From Ktedonobacter racemifer DSM 44963 (GTDB lineage: Bacteria; Chloroflexota; Ktedonobacteria; Ktedonobacterales; Ktedonobacteraceae): a stretch of 64,000 nucleotides of DNA. The stretch spans positions 62,001-126,000 of the forward strand of contig NZ_ADVG01000001.1 in assembly GCF_000178855.1 (NCBI RefSeq). Reading direction: 5' to 3'. Shown one piece after another: positions 1-8,558 of this stretch. Positions within the stretch are counted from its first letter, which is position 1; each line of letters begins with the position of its first letter. The notes beneath the pieces were generated by a model, which saw only the letters and a program-made list of their open reading frames with translations, ran no database searches and was not told the DNA's origin. The translations under genes were made by a program, and so were the position numbers.

Positions 1-939
1 ATAACTCCTCCAGAATATCAGGAGCGCTCTGCCCAGGCGGCTGAGGAACTGTTGACGACGGGGACGATTCAGCCGTTTGAAAAAGAGTTTATGACGAAAA
101 ACGGCAAGCGCGTGCCAGTCCTGGTGGGGAGAGCGCTCTTTCATCGGGGAGGGGCGCCCCCGTTAGTGATTGGTTTCGTCTTAGATCAGACCGCCCACAA
201 AGAAATCGAACGGCAAAAAGACCTCATGCTTAGCATGACCAGCCATGAGTTAAAAACGCCGCTGGCCGCGCTCAAAGGGACGTTCCAATTGCTCCAACGG
301 CGGGCGAAACGCCTTGGCACGAAGGCCGACCGCATGTCTCCAGAAGTGAGTGCCTTCCTCAATGACCTTTCGGAGCGTCTGGCAGCTTCTGCTCGCCAAG
401 TCGATGTGCAAACCCATTTGATCAATGATTTGCTGGATGTCTCGCGCATCACCGCTCAGACCTTGAAGCTGGAACTGGAGCCTTGTGATTTGGTTCCCAT
501 TGTACGCGAAACCGTCGAAAATCTGCGGGTGACGGCACCTGAACGCTCGTTTCTGTTTGAATTGCCGGAGCACATCATAGTCAAGGTACTTGCCGACAGG
601 AATCGGATCAGTCAGGTGGTAACGAACTATGTGACCAATGCCATCCGGTATTCGAGTTCAGAGCAGCCAGTCACCATTGGACTGACCCTCCAGGAGAACA
701 CGGCCCGTGTCTGGGTGCAAGACAAGGGACCGGGTCTCACTGAAGAAGCCCAAAAGGGACTGTGGCAACGCTATCACCAGGTCAAGGGAGTGCCGGTACA
801 GAGTGGTTCCGGGAAAGGATTGGGCCTGGGCCTCTATATCTGTCAGACGCTCATCGCACAACATAAGGGAGAAGTGGGTGTGGAGAGCACGCCAGGGGAG
901 GGCTCCACCTTCTGGTTTACCTTGCCCCTCGTCACATGA
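1..939 (+). CDS. Sensor histidine kinase, 5' end outside the window
   Basis: The protein is open from the first base, so its N-terminus lies upstream of the window; about 312 residues are visible. The first 50-60 residues read like the tail of a PAS/PAC sensor domain (NGKRVPVLVG). A HisKA domain follows, with the phosphoacceptor His in TSHELKTPLAAL. Then comes a HATPase_c domain with an N box (NYVTNAIRYS), G1 box (DKGPGL) and G2 box (GKGLGLGLYI). No response regulator lies within the next kilobase or more on this strand, so its partner is upstream or elsewhere. No transmembrane segment is visible in this part, so it may be a cytoplasmic sensor. The family is certain; the signal is unknown. 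Confidence 0.9.
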   Translation: MTPPEYQERSAQAAEELLTTGTIQPFEKEFMTKNGKRVPVLVGRALFHRGGAPPLVIGFVLDQTAHKEIERQKDLMLSMTSHELKTPLAALKGTFQLLQRRAKRLGTKADRMSPEVSAFLNDLSERLAASARQVDVQTHLINDLLDVSRITAQTLKLELEPCDLVPIVRETVENLRVTAPERSFLFELPEHIIVKVLADRNRISQVVTNYVTNAIRYSSSEQPVTIGLTLQENTARVWVQDKGPGLTEEAQKGLWQRYHQVKGVPVQSGSGKGLGLGLYICQTLIAQHKGEVGVESTPGEGSTFWFTLPLVT

Positions 940-1297
940 TGGCGCAAAGCGCTGACTTGTCGCATATCGTTTTTGGGGAGGGCACGACGAGATGGAGAGG
1001 AGTAGGAATTGTTTTCCCGCCTGTGGCTTTTTCTTGCACTTCCTCGCCTGTCAGGACAAGCGGAGTGGATCGCCAGACCCGAGTGCCAGGAAGTGGTGAA
1101 TCCTGGCTCTCCCGCGAAGTTGATGATTGGAGGATGGGTACTTCAGAGGTGGATTTTTTGGTTTTTTCAAAATTTCTCTATCCGCCTCTCAGGCTACCTG
1201 ATATGGGCTCAAAAGTCAACAAGCAGGCTGTAATCGGCTATACGAACCACTTGACTTTTCTCCGCTCTTCAGGTAGACTTGATAGGTAAGCTTTTTT

Positions 1298-1330
1298 GAG
1301 AGACCAGTTGGGCTCTCTCTTTTTTTCCTC
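1298..1330 (+). terminator. Probable Rho-independent terminator
   Basis: GAGAGACC and GGGCTCTC pair with one mismatch around a four-base loop, and a run of seven T follows. It points rightwards and is about 360 bp past the stop of the histidine kinase. The bases between 940 and 1297 hold no convincing gene. Confidence 0.5.
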
Positions 1331-2657
1331 TTTTCCCTCTCCTTGCGCAAGAACACCCCCTCCCATGCTCTTTTTGCGCGACGCACGGCTTTTCACCTTT
1401 GGAGTCCTTGCCCCCAAAAGCATCAGAGACACAGGAACTGTTCTACCCCTGTACCCACATACTACGTGAGATCGGCTCTCACCTTTGGAGTCCTTGCCCA
1501 CCGTACAATATGCTCCTCATGCTCACATATCCGTTCTCGCAACAGCACCCCACATGGCCCTCACGCGCCCATACTTCTGATAGAGCGGCCGCGAGAACGC
1601 CGATTGCACACAGGCCCCATTGAGATCCGAAATAATCATGCACAGCGCGACATCACGCCTGGGCAGCCAAAGCGACAGATCATAAAGATGCAGCAAGGAC
1701 AGCGTCATTTCTTCCAGAGTCTGTGCTATTCGATAGGCTGCCACCAATTCCGTTTTGTGCACCCACAACAGATCTCCCCTGCCAGTTCGTGCTCTCCCAG
1801 CGGTAATGGCAGCAAGGGCTCTAAGCTCACATCATCCACGCGCTCGTCATGCCACCTCTGAACTCGATCCCAGCGCCATCCTCACGTCACAGCCAACGTT
1901 CCGGCCCAATTTGGCCAACAACCATTGAAGATGAATGCGCGAGGCCTGTCGCTCCTCGCTCGAACACCAGTCTCCATGCATCTGCATAGGACAAAGGCAT
2001 ATTTTGTGGGATTTCTGGAGGCTAATGACCTATTCTCGGGAAGCCATGACATGAATAGAGGGATTTTTCACACGAGGTGAGCTGGGCCAATGCACTCATT
2101 CTGGGATCCTACATCAGATTCCCTTTCCAAAGACTAGGTGCTCGCGCGCGGCTTCCACGACCTCCTTACTCACCAGTTCACGCCTCCCCGGTTCAGCACA
2201 AGAATCCGCTTCATTTGTGTGAGCAACCGCTCCATCTGCGCGACCCGTATTGTCAACTTAAAAAATTTTGTTGATGAGCTTTCACCACATCGATGCCACA
2301 TTCTCCAAGATTTTCTAGAAAACACGGTCAGAAAAAGGGCGTCATCCCCACTTTGGGGTCTGTTTCTCTTGTTTAATCTCTACAATTTTGCTTAAGTTGA
2401 CAATACCCAACAGTGCATATATTCTCGAAACTTGTGGCATTAGAGAGCACGCCATCGACATTCTTGACAGCGGCAAAGAAGCGTTCGAGAAGCGAAAAAA
2501 CAAGTACAAGATATAATTTGTAACTTCGTAAACGGCTTTAGCCGTTTGGGGAGTTGGCTGTTTTTCTGAAAGAAAATAGTTTTGCAGCTTTTGGGTTATC
2601 ATAGGAATAAGTAAACAGTTGATAGATTTCATTGCTCTAGGTCACTGGATACGATAA
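1331..2657. other. Long stretch without a recognisable gene
   Basis: Short open frames occur on both strands but none shows a recognisable domain, a good ribosome site or protein-like composition. A 21-base direct repeat (TCACCTTTGGAGTCCTTGCC plus C) occurs at 1393-1413 and 1479-1499. This may be decayed mobile DNA; the minus-strand frame at 1523-1768 has some protein-like character but no family that I recognise. The stretch ends just past the stop codon of vanS. Confidence 0.4.
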
Positions 2658-3761
2658 CTATGCATTGATTTTTAGTACGAACCTTAAGCCAGGGTGGCCT
2701 GCTACGGCGGTTATAGCCCAACCTTGGCTCTCGGCTAATTCTCTTACAATTGCTAAGCCGAGTCCAAGGCCGCCTGTTGTTCTGCTGCGAGATGTATCTA
2801 CTCTATAAAAGCGCTCGAACAGGTAGGGCAGGCTTTCTGAGGGGACACCCTTCCCGTTGTCTGAAAACAGAAGTTTGTGTGCAGTGGCTTCAATGGTGAC
2901 TTCTGTCGCCTGTGAATAATGCAAGGTATTTTTCATGAGATTCGTAAGAATCTGTTGAAGTGCGCCACGGTTTGCATGGATTATAGAGTCCTCTGCGATA
3001 TGCAGCTTCGCAGTTATTCCTTTTTGCTTGAGTTCGAGACTAAAGTGATTCATGAGCTCTTCGCAGAACTGCCTCAAGTGTATATCTTCGGGCTCGGAAG
3101 TCACGGGCATGCGGGCTCTCGTATAAGCATCCAGCTGTTGTACCAGTTCAGCAAGCCGCTCAGCTTGATCCTTGAGGATGGCTACTCGTTCCTCCGTCAG
3201 AGGATATTTGCCATCTTGCATAGCAGTAAGTTGCCCGATCATCGTCGTCAGTGGCGTATTCAGCTCGTGCGAGGTATCTGAAACCAGGTCTTTGCGGAGC
3301 TTTTCCTCGTGCCGTAATCGATGTATGAGATTGTTGAACCTCGTAAAGACTTCATCAAACTCGCGGATGCCCATTGACCGGAGCTGGACTTTATAATTGC
3401 TTTGTTCCAAGGAGGCTATGGCGTTATTAAACTGGCGCAACGGCCGCCGTACGAAACGCGCCGCAAGCACACCAAGCACTAGGGGGGTGCCGAGTGCAAT
3501 CAGCACATATATAGCAAGCGCAGCAAAGGACCCTTTTGTAGTAAAGGCATTCAGTAGTACCCTACCGATAAGTACGTTTGAAACAGGGATTAAAATGAGT
3601 GTAATTGGCCCTGATGCAAGTATAAGTGCAGCAATACGAGTACTTAACCGGTTATATGGGCTCCTTTTAAAGATTCCGAGGATCGCCATTACGATGACCG
3701 CGACGATTACAGCGATAGTAAAGATACATAAAAGGAAGAAGTAGAAACCTAGACTGATCAT
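2658..3761 (-). CDS. vanS: VanS-type membrane sensor histidine kinase
   Basis: A 367-residue sensor kinase that would autophosphorylate on sensing a wall signal and pass the phosphate to the VanR encoded just before it. Hydrophobic segments lie at about residues 7-31, 42-66 and 78-103, with very little extracellular sequence. A HAMP-like linker follows, then HisKA with His165 in SDTSHELNTPL. The HATPase_c domain has NLMKNTLHYS, DNGKGV and GLGLGLAIV. The start codon overlaps the vanR stop by four bases, so the two are translationally coupled. The name rests on context (vanX, vanH and vanA nearby and a shared promoter box), since VanS sensors diverge strongly. The short sensor region resembles kinases that detect a drug or lipid within the membrane, but that is inference. 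Confidence 0.8.
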   Translation of the reverse strand: MISLGFYFFLLCIFTIAVIVAVIVMAILGIFKRSPYNRLSTRIAALILASGPITLILIPVSNVLIGRVLLNAFTTKGSFAALAIYVLIALGTPLVLGVLAARFVRRPLRQFNNAIASLEQSNYKVQLRSMGIREFDEVFTRFNNLIHRLRHEEKLRKDLVSDTSHELNTPLTTMIGQLTAMQDGKYPLTEERVAILKDQAERLAELVQQLDAYTRARMPVTSEPEDIHLRQFCEELMNHFSLELKQKGITAKLHIAEDSIIHANRGALQQILTNLMKNTLHYSQATEVTIEATAHKLLFSDNGKGVPSESLPYLFERFYRVDTSRSRTTGGLGLGLAIVRELAESQGWAITAVAGHPGLRFVLKINA

Positions 3762-4438
3762 TTCTCTGGTTCTCCGATGAAGCGATAGCCGCTCCCGAAT
3801 ACTGTTTCTATAAATTGTGGATTTTTCGGATCTGTCTCGATCGACTGGCGCAGTGCTTTGATGTGGGCATCAATGGTGCGGTCATAGACAAAATGACTTG
3901 AAGGGTCGCTATAAATTTGGTTGACAAGTTGCGCCCTTGAAAGGACCGCGCGAGGATGGGAAGCAAGCGCCAGCAAGAGGTTGAAGCGCGTCGTGGTAAG
4001 CGTGATAGACGTACCACCCTTCATAACCGACATGGTTTCAGGATCGATAACCAGACCCTTAAAGTGTCGTCGCCTTGTCCTATCGTGTCTGCGCAAGAGC
4101 GCTTGCACGCGTGCAACTAAGACGTTTGGGTTGAATGGCTTTTTGATGTAATCGTCGGCGCCCATGGAGAGCCCTTTGACCTCGTCTTCATCACTATCGC
4201 GGGCGGTGACTATAAGGATTGGCATGGTGGAGGTCGTTCGGATCGCTTTACATACATTTAGCCCGCTCATTTTTGGCAGGTTAATATCAATGATTGCGAG
4301 ATCGGGTTTATGCTCCACAAACAGTTCGACCGCAGCTTGACCATCTGCCGCCTCGATTGTTCCGTATCCAGCATCACGCAGGTACGTCACTTCAAACTCA
4401 CGAATCGGTGCCTCGTCTTCAATAACCAAAACTTCCAT
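3758..4438 (-). CDS. vanR: VanR-type OmpR-family response regulator
   Basis: A 226-residue regulator and the transcriptional switch of the resistance genes. The receiver domain (about 1-115) has the acidic pair Glu7-Asp8, phosphoacceptor Asp51 in AIIDINLPKMSG, and the conserved Lys in DDYIKKPF. The C-terminal half (about 128-224) is an OmpR/PhoB winged helix ending in the usual VFGSGYRF-type hairpin. It is first in a two-gene unit with vanS. Its upstream region carries the 18-base box also found before vanX and vanH, which suggests that the regulator controls its own operon. The ribosome site is weak, but the start is fixed by the receiver domain beginning at residue 1. Confidence 0.85.
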   Translation of the reverse strand: MEVLVIEDEAPIREFEVTYLRDAGYGTIEAADGQAAVELFVEHKPDLAIIDINLPKMSGLNVCKAIRTTSTMPILIVTARDSDEDEVKGLSMGADDYIKKPFNPNVLVARVQALLRRHDRTRRRHFKGLVIDPETMSVMKGGTSITLTTTRFNLLLALASHPRAVLSRAQLVNQIYSDPSSHFVYDRTIDAHIKALRQSIETDPKNPQFIETVFGSGYRFIGEPEK

Positions 4439-4460
4439 ATGTCTCGTGTCCCAACTTCTT

Positions 4461-4509
4461 AATCTTTACAATGATAAGCGTAGCTGCAAGTTGTGAAAAT
4501 GATATGAAA
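4461..4509 (-). promoter_or_regulatory. vanRS promoter with the shared van box
   Basis: Read towards vanR, the region gives TTTCATATCATTTTCACA (4491-4508) followed directly by a 32-base segment (CTTGCAGCTACGC and onward). That segment is also found, with three differences, as a tandem duplication in front of vanH. The same 18-base box precedes vanX. All three copies face their gene at a similar place. A second inverted repeat, AAACGGT-GGT-ACCGTTT, lies immediately upstream at 4507-4523 but falls within the murG relic and may be coincidence. VanR binding is inferred and not shown. Confidence 0.7.
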
Positions 4510-4652
4510 CGGTGGTACCGTTTGTCAACAGCGAGGAGATGGCGCAATCGTTAGGCGCCGCCGATAGTGTGGTTTCCCGCGCCGGTGCGACCACAATCCT
4601 TGAGCTGAGTGCGCTAGCCAGACCGACAATCCTTATTCCTCGTGGTAAATAG
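4503..4652 (+). pseudogene. murG: murG C-terminal relic
   Basis: A 49-codon open piece without a start. It reads VVPFVNSEEMAQSLGAADSV and then VSRAGATTILELSALARPTI before a stop. This matches the UDP-GlcNAc-binding segment of MurG (the glycosyltransferase that makes lipid II), whose usual form is an M-A-x-x-x-x-x-AD-x-x-x-SRAG-x-x-T-x-x-E-L pattern. The rest of the gene is missing on both sides. The left edge abuts the van box of vanRS, and the right edge runs into the IS200/IS605-type element. It shows that another peptidoglycan gene once stood here. Confidence 0.7.
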
Positions 4653-4689
4653 CATCGCGGTACCACAATATGCTTCCTTCAAGTGACAG

Positions 4690-6466
4690 GATAGGGCTTT
4701 AGCCCGCCGCAAGCCACGGTTCTTTAGACCGTGGTGAGGCGTGTTCTTGGGCTTGAGCCCTTCTCAAACAGAGTACTAATAGAACATATGTTTGACAATT
4801 TCACATCAGCAGAGTATTCTCTAAGAGAGATACCATCTATTGTGTGAGAGGAGGTACTAAACATGGCAAAAGCCACGAAAACCATCAGGCAGGCGTTGCA
4901 CTATCCGCCGCAGTATGCTGCCTACTTCGTGGCAAACCAGGTCCTCTTCAATCGCGTCGTGGCCTTTTATTTCGACTGTATCCAGGCACACGAAGGTCTT
5001 CTTGCCCTCAACAATAAGGAGGGCCTCACGGCCCTGGAGAAACTCACCCATGGAACGGGTGCGAACCCCCATCCAATCATGCCACTCACCGATCTCGCGC
5101 CAGATATCCCGGCGATATTCAGACGTGCCGCCATCAATGCGGCCCTTGGTTCGGCCCGCGCATTTTCCTCCTCCCTCAAAACATGGCGAGCACGGAAGCA
5201 GAAACACGAAGCCAAACAGACGAGATCGGGAGGGAAGAAGAAGCCATTCAAGGAGCGACCACCAGTCCCGCCCCGATCATGGAACAAGTCGGCTCCCTTC
5301 TATGCGGGAATCTTTCGTGAGCGCCATCATCACTCTCTCATGCTCAAGGTCTGGACCGGTTCCTGCTGGTCCTGGCTCAAGGTTCACACGTTTTCACGCG
5401 ATCTGCCCGAAGGGTTCGAGATGGGGAGCCCTTCCCTGGTGCGCATCAGGGATCGCTGGTGGCTACATACTCCCATCGAAAAGACCTTCGAGACTCCCGC
5501 CAAAGTCGTAGAGCAACTCACCACCGCCCAGACACGTATCTGCTCGGTGGACCTCAATCTTGATCATCGCGTAGCTGTGTGCAGCGTCCAGACAGTTGAC
5601 GGCACCATCCTGGCTACTTCCTTCATCGGAAATGGCGCAGCGGTATCGGGCTGTAGGAAGCAACTGCTTGGACGCATTGCACGCAACCGATCACAGACTG
5701 GCATCATTGCCGAGAACGAACAGGACAATGCCGACCTCTGGGCCAAAATCAGGCACGTGGACGAACAGATCGCGCATCTGGTGAGCGCTCGCATTGTCCA
5801 GTTCGCGAGCGAGCACAAGGCGAGCATCCTGGTTTTTGAACATCTGGGCAACCTGCAACCGGAGAAGGGCACGTATTCGCGCCGGAGCAATAGCAAACGC
5901 GCCTACTGGATGAAAGGGCGCATGTTCCGCTACGCAAAGTACAAAGCCTGGCAGGCAGGCGGCATCATCACCAGCCGTGTGAATCCGCGCAATACGAGCA
6001 GAGAATGCCATCGCTGTCACGCCGCTGTCATTCGCTATAACCAAGGACACCCTGTGGAAGGCTATACCCCCGGCGCCGCGCTCTGTCTCTGCCCACAATG
6101 CCAGATGCGCGATCATGCCGACAGAAATGCCCGTTTGAGAATCGGACAACGCTTGATCGAGCGTACGCAAGAACCTTTGAAGGAAAAGCCTCATGCTCGT
6201 TCGCAACGTGCGAAGAGGGAGTCGAAAGACTCAGGTGTTGGGATCTCCCAGGATGCCAAACGCCAGATGGGACCATCTCTCCCTGCGGCAAGGCGTGGAG
6301 ATCATGCCAACGGGGATGGCACCCCCCAGGGGAGAAGGCGCCGGATGGGCGCGCCTCTCCCAGATATTGCGTCCCAACTACGGGTTCACTTTGAGTAGTG
6401 GCTACGCCACCTGTCTCACGAACCCGACTACGGCACAGTGTCAGGAGCTGCTCGGCTTTAGCCGAT
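4690..6466 (+). mobile_element. IS200/IS605-type element carrying only tnpB
   Basis: A tnpB gene is flanked by small hairpins typical of this group: GGGCTTTAGCCC (4694-4705), CCACGGT/ACCGTGG (4714-4734) and GGGCTTGAGCCC (4749-4760) on the left, and CGGCTTTAGCCG (6453-6464) on the right. No tnpA (Y1 or serine recombinase) is present, so it is a non-autonomous, TnpB-only element. Exact ends are uncertain because this class leaves no terminal inverted repeats or target duplication. It sits between the murG relic and the peptidase gene of the van island. Confidence 0.65.
4863..6398 (+). CDS. tnpB: TnpB RNA-guided nuclease homologue
   Basis: A 511-residue TnpB/OrfB protein with a strong ribosome site (GAGAGGAGG) before the ATG. 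The split RuvC nuclease is complete: Asp in SVDLNLDHRVAVC, Glu in ILVFEHLGNL, and a last Asp in RDHADRNA. A CxxC...CxxC zinc ribbon (CHRCHA, CLCPQCQ) lies just before that last Asp. At 511 residues it is longer than the usual ~400. The excess is a basic, low-complexity tail after about residue 440 that overlaps the region where TnpB guide (omega) RNAs are encoded. The family's known role is guide-RNA-directed DNA cleavage that helps the element persist. The catalytic residues all look intact. Confidence 0.85.
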   Translation: MAKATKTIRQALHYPPQYAAYFVANQVLFNRVVAFYFDCIQAHEGLLALNNKEGLTALEKLTHGTGANPHPIMPLTDLAPDIPAIFRRAAINAALGSARAFSSSLKTWRARKQKHEAKQTRSGGKKKPFKERPPVPPRSWNKSAPFYAGIFRERHHHSLMLKVWTGSCWSWLKVHTFSRDLPEGFEMGSPSLVRIRDRWWLHTPIEKTFETPAKVVEQLTTAQTRICSVDLNLDHRVAVCSVQTVDGTILATSFIGNGAAVSGCRKQLLGRIARNRSQTGIIAENEQDNADLWAKIRHVDEQIAHLVSARIVQFASEHKASILVFEHLGNLQPEKGTYSRRSNSKRAYWMKGRMFRYAKYKAWQAGGIITSRVNPRNTSRECHRCHAAVIRYNQGHPVEGYTPGAALCLCPQCQMRDHADRNARLRIGQRLIERTQEPLKEKPHARSQRAKRESKDSGVGISQDAKRQMGPSLPAARRGDHANGDGTPQGRRRRMGAPLPDIASQLRVHFE

Positions 6467-6519
6467 GCGGAGTGTCACATGATATATTTTAGTCGTAAAA
6501 TTCGGGTTGCTATCGAACT

Positions 6520-7236
6520 TCATTCGTTTTGCTCATCTGTCGACCAAAATGCAAATCCCCTCCCGGCGAAGGCTGCAGCAAATCTGTCGTAGGGAATCAC
6601 GGCATTTTCCTGTAGCTCTGGAAATCTTCCAGATGAATTGTGAAGCAGAAGCGTTTGACACTCCTGATTTGACCATTCAAACCCATGCACAAGGACAACA
6701 TGTCCCCCTTTATGGGTAATAGGAGTGTCATTGCGTTCACCAATTTCGTCGCTAACGGAAGCAATAACGAGCGCTCCTGTAAGAAGCAAAGAACAGATAT
6801 TCTCAATAGAGAGCGTCTTATAAACTTGTCCCTTGATCCCATAGGACTGTCCTACTTTTACTAATGGTTGATAGATCCATCCGAAGTTGACTAACTCACC
6901 CTGTTCATTGTGAATGATGTATCCACCTGCAGCAAGACCTTGCTGAATAAGCTCAATCATGCTTGGAGGTTGTTTCGGCCTCGCTAGGGTTTCAATACAC
7001 ATTTTCAAGCAAGCAATTGCGCAAGACCGAGAGCACCAAAAACAATACTCTTCAACGTCTTCAGTTCCAAACTCACGCCAACGTGGATCTTGTCTTCCAT
7101 CAAAATGCTCATGACAATACGAATAAATGAGTTCAGGACTAGCAAATTGTGAGGAATAAGAGATTTTTCCGGGAAAACAATACCTACCAGATAAGGGCAC
7201 ATCAGATAATGTGCCAACTAACGTATTCCATTCCAT
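6520..7236 (-). CDS. C39-like papain-fold cysteine peptidase
   Basis: A 238-residue protein of the Peptidase_C39_2 type. The likely catalytic Cys is Cys72 in SRSCAIACLKM, His179 lies in HKGGHVVLVHG, and Asn200 in HNSSG completes the usual Cys-His-Asn/Asp triad. No signal peptide is visible, so the protein seems cytoplasmic. It lies 47 bp behind vanX on the same strand and is almost surely transcribed with it from the van box promoter. No such gene belongs to the classic van operons that I know. A role in trimming wall precursors or peptides is inference. It could also be a cargo gene. Confidence 0.7.
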   Translation of the reverse strand: MEWNTLVGTLSDVPLSGRYCFPGKISYSSQFASPELIYSYCHEHFDGRQDPRWREFGTEDVEEYCFWCSRSCAIACLKMCIETLARPKQPPSMIELIQQGLAAGGYIIHNEQGELVNFGWIYQPLVKVGQSYGIKGQVYKTLSIENICSLLLTGALVIASVSDEIGERNDTPITHKGGHVVLVHGFEWSNQECQTLLLHNSSGRFPELQENAVIPYDRFAAAFAGRGFAFWSTDEQNE

Positions 7237-7283
7237 TTTTGAAGCTACAACCTCTCATCTTTTATTTTCTAGGGATAATAAGA

Positions 7284-8396
7284 CTATTCTTCTGGTGGTG
7301 CGATAATCTCTGCGGGCCAATCTTCCACCAGTTTTGGGTCGCCTGTTTCGCGAATGGCAGCCAAGATTTCAACTCGTAGGGCTGTTCGCACAATAGCCAG
7401 ACCGGCTGTCCGTGCAACAGCCAGATCCCCTTCTCTTTGCAGTTTCAGCGCCTCCTGACGAATTTTAAGACGTGTATTTTCATGTGCTATATTGCTTTCA
7501 TCAAGACCCACAGCCCCAACGGTTGCGTAATCGAGTCCGGCAGTAGCTGCTCCCATTTGAGACTCGGGTGCGTTGAAGTGCCACCATTCTGCAAAGTAGG
7601 GCTGGAAGCCAGCCTGCGTCATAATCCCGAAGAGCAATCGACGATTGTTGCAGGCCAGCATATCATTATCTGTCAAGATCTCCCCGGCGGCAATTTTAGA
7701 CTCATAATATGCCAGAGCGGACTTTTCACCCCCATGATCGAATGCAGTACCAAAATCGAGCATTTTGGCATGGCGTCTCATGGTTGCTGATAGCCGCATT
7801 TCCATGCCAACCCGCTTTGCGATAATTAGATGAACATCGGTAAGGTGGGAACGGATTTGAAGCAACTCCTCTTCATGCGCCTGGTCAAGTTTTACAATCG
7901 CTACATCTACCGACCCACCTGTATTATGTGGAGAAGGTCGAGTTGGATCCATCGATGGAAGCGAAACATATTTTTGGGTTTCAGACTCCAGTGTCTCGTT
8001 GTCCATACCTGGATATTTTTCTCTGAGTTTTTGCTTATAGAAATCATGAAGCGATTTCTGCACCTGATAAGACCTGTAAGCATCGAATACTAGCAGATGA
8101 TGACCAGCTGGCAAGAGTTGCTCCGCGACTAATAAACGATGAATGACCGACTGACGGGCAAAAAGCGTCAGCAGGCTACCCTCTAATTTATTTCTATTCT
8201 CTGCATAAGGTGAGTTACTATGTTCACCAAAATAGAGAGAGGACGTCATTAAAATTTCAGCCTCCTGCGATAATGGCCCTAATGGGATTAATGGATCGAG
8301 GCTGTCGTCCTCTCTGAGAGGAATATCTTTCCATCCTTGAACCTGACCGGCGTCGAGAGGAATTGCTGGATATATTCCATTTTCGACTGTCACCAT
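7284..8396 (-). CDS. vanX: VanX-type D-Ala-D-Ala dipeptidase, long form
   Basis: A zinc dipeptidase of family M15D that would destroy D-Ala-D-Ala made by Ddl so that only D-Ala-D-Lac is built in. The VanX signature is complete: Arg108 in FDAYRSYQ, zinc ligands His157 and Asp164 in SPHNTGGSVDVA, catalytic Glu270 and ligand His273 in AEWWHFNA. At 370 residues it is much longer than VanX of enterococci (about 202). It has about 50 extra residues before the core and an extra 90-residue helical tail. It is transcribed away from vanH, with the peptidase gene behind it. The ATG lies behind the second of two tandemly duplicated ribosome sites. No signal peptide is seen, in keeping with cytoplasmic action. 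Confidence 0.88.
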   Translation of the reverse strand: MVTVENGIYPAIPLDAGQVQGWKDIPLREDDSLDPLIPLGPLSQEAEILMTSSLYFGEHSNSPYAENRNKLEGSLLTLFARQSVIHRLLVAEQLLPAGHHLLVFDAYRSYQVQKSLHDFYKQKLREKYPGMDNETLESETQKYVSLPSMDPTRPSPHNTGGSVDVAIVKLDQAHEEELLQIRSHLTDVHLIIAKRVGMEMRLSATMRRHAKMLDFGTAFDHGGEKSALAYYESKIAAGEILTDNDMLACNNRRLLFGIMTQAGFQPYFAEWWHFNAPESQMGAATAGLDYATVGAVGLDESNIAHENTRLKIRQEALKLQREGDLAVARTAGLAIVRTALRVEILAAIRETGDPKLVEDWPAEIIAPPEE

Positions 8397-8434
8397 GAAA
8401 CGTATGCTCCTTAACCATGAAACGTATGCTCCTT
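8392..8434 (-). repeat. Tandem duplication of the vanX ribosome site and start codon
   Basis: ACCATGAAACGTATGCTCCT (plus a final T) occurs at 8392-8412 and again at 8414-8434, a 22-bp step. On the minus strand each copy reads AGGAGCATACGTTTCATG, a complete ribosome site, spacer and ATG. The copy nearer the gene starts VanX. The outer copy starts a frame shifted by one base, which runs on inside vanX out of frame. Confidence 0.85.
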
Positions 8435-8458
8435 CTATCCACTAGGATGCCGTTTAAA

Positions 8459-8558
8459 TGTGAAAATGATATGAAATTTCCATTTAGCCGTACTTGATGC
8501 GTAAATTTCAGACACCATCCCGGATTGTGGATGGTGTCAAATTTCATATCATTTTCAC
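8459..8558. promoter_or_regulatory. Divergent van operator: two van boxes facing outward
   Basis: GTGAAAATGATATGAAATTT (8460-8479) and its exact reverse complement (8539-8558) form a 20-base perfect inverted repeat. The left copy serves vanX and the right copy serves vanH. The box in front of vanRS at 4491-4508 is the same sequence. Between the two copies lies a hairpin, GACACCATCC (8511-8520) and GGATGGTGTC (8529-8538). The arrangement suggests co-regulation of vanX and vanH by one protein, most simply VanR. Confidence 0.75.

Noticed and set aside
1343..2632. Several open frames of 65-170 codons between the first kinase and vanS
   Set aside because: No domains, weak starts, and overlapping on both strands; composition fits chance frames in decayed DNA.
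4507..4523. AAACGGT-GGT-ACCGTTT palindrome as the main VanR site
   Set aside because: It is absent from the vanX/vanH region and lies in the murG relic; the 18-base box shared by three promoters is a better candidate.
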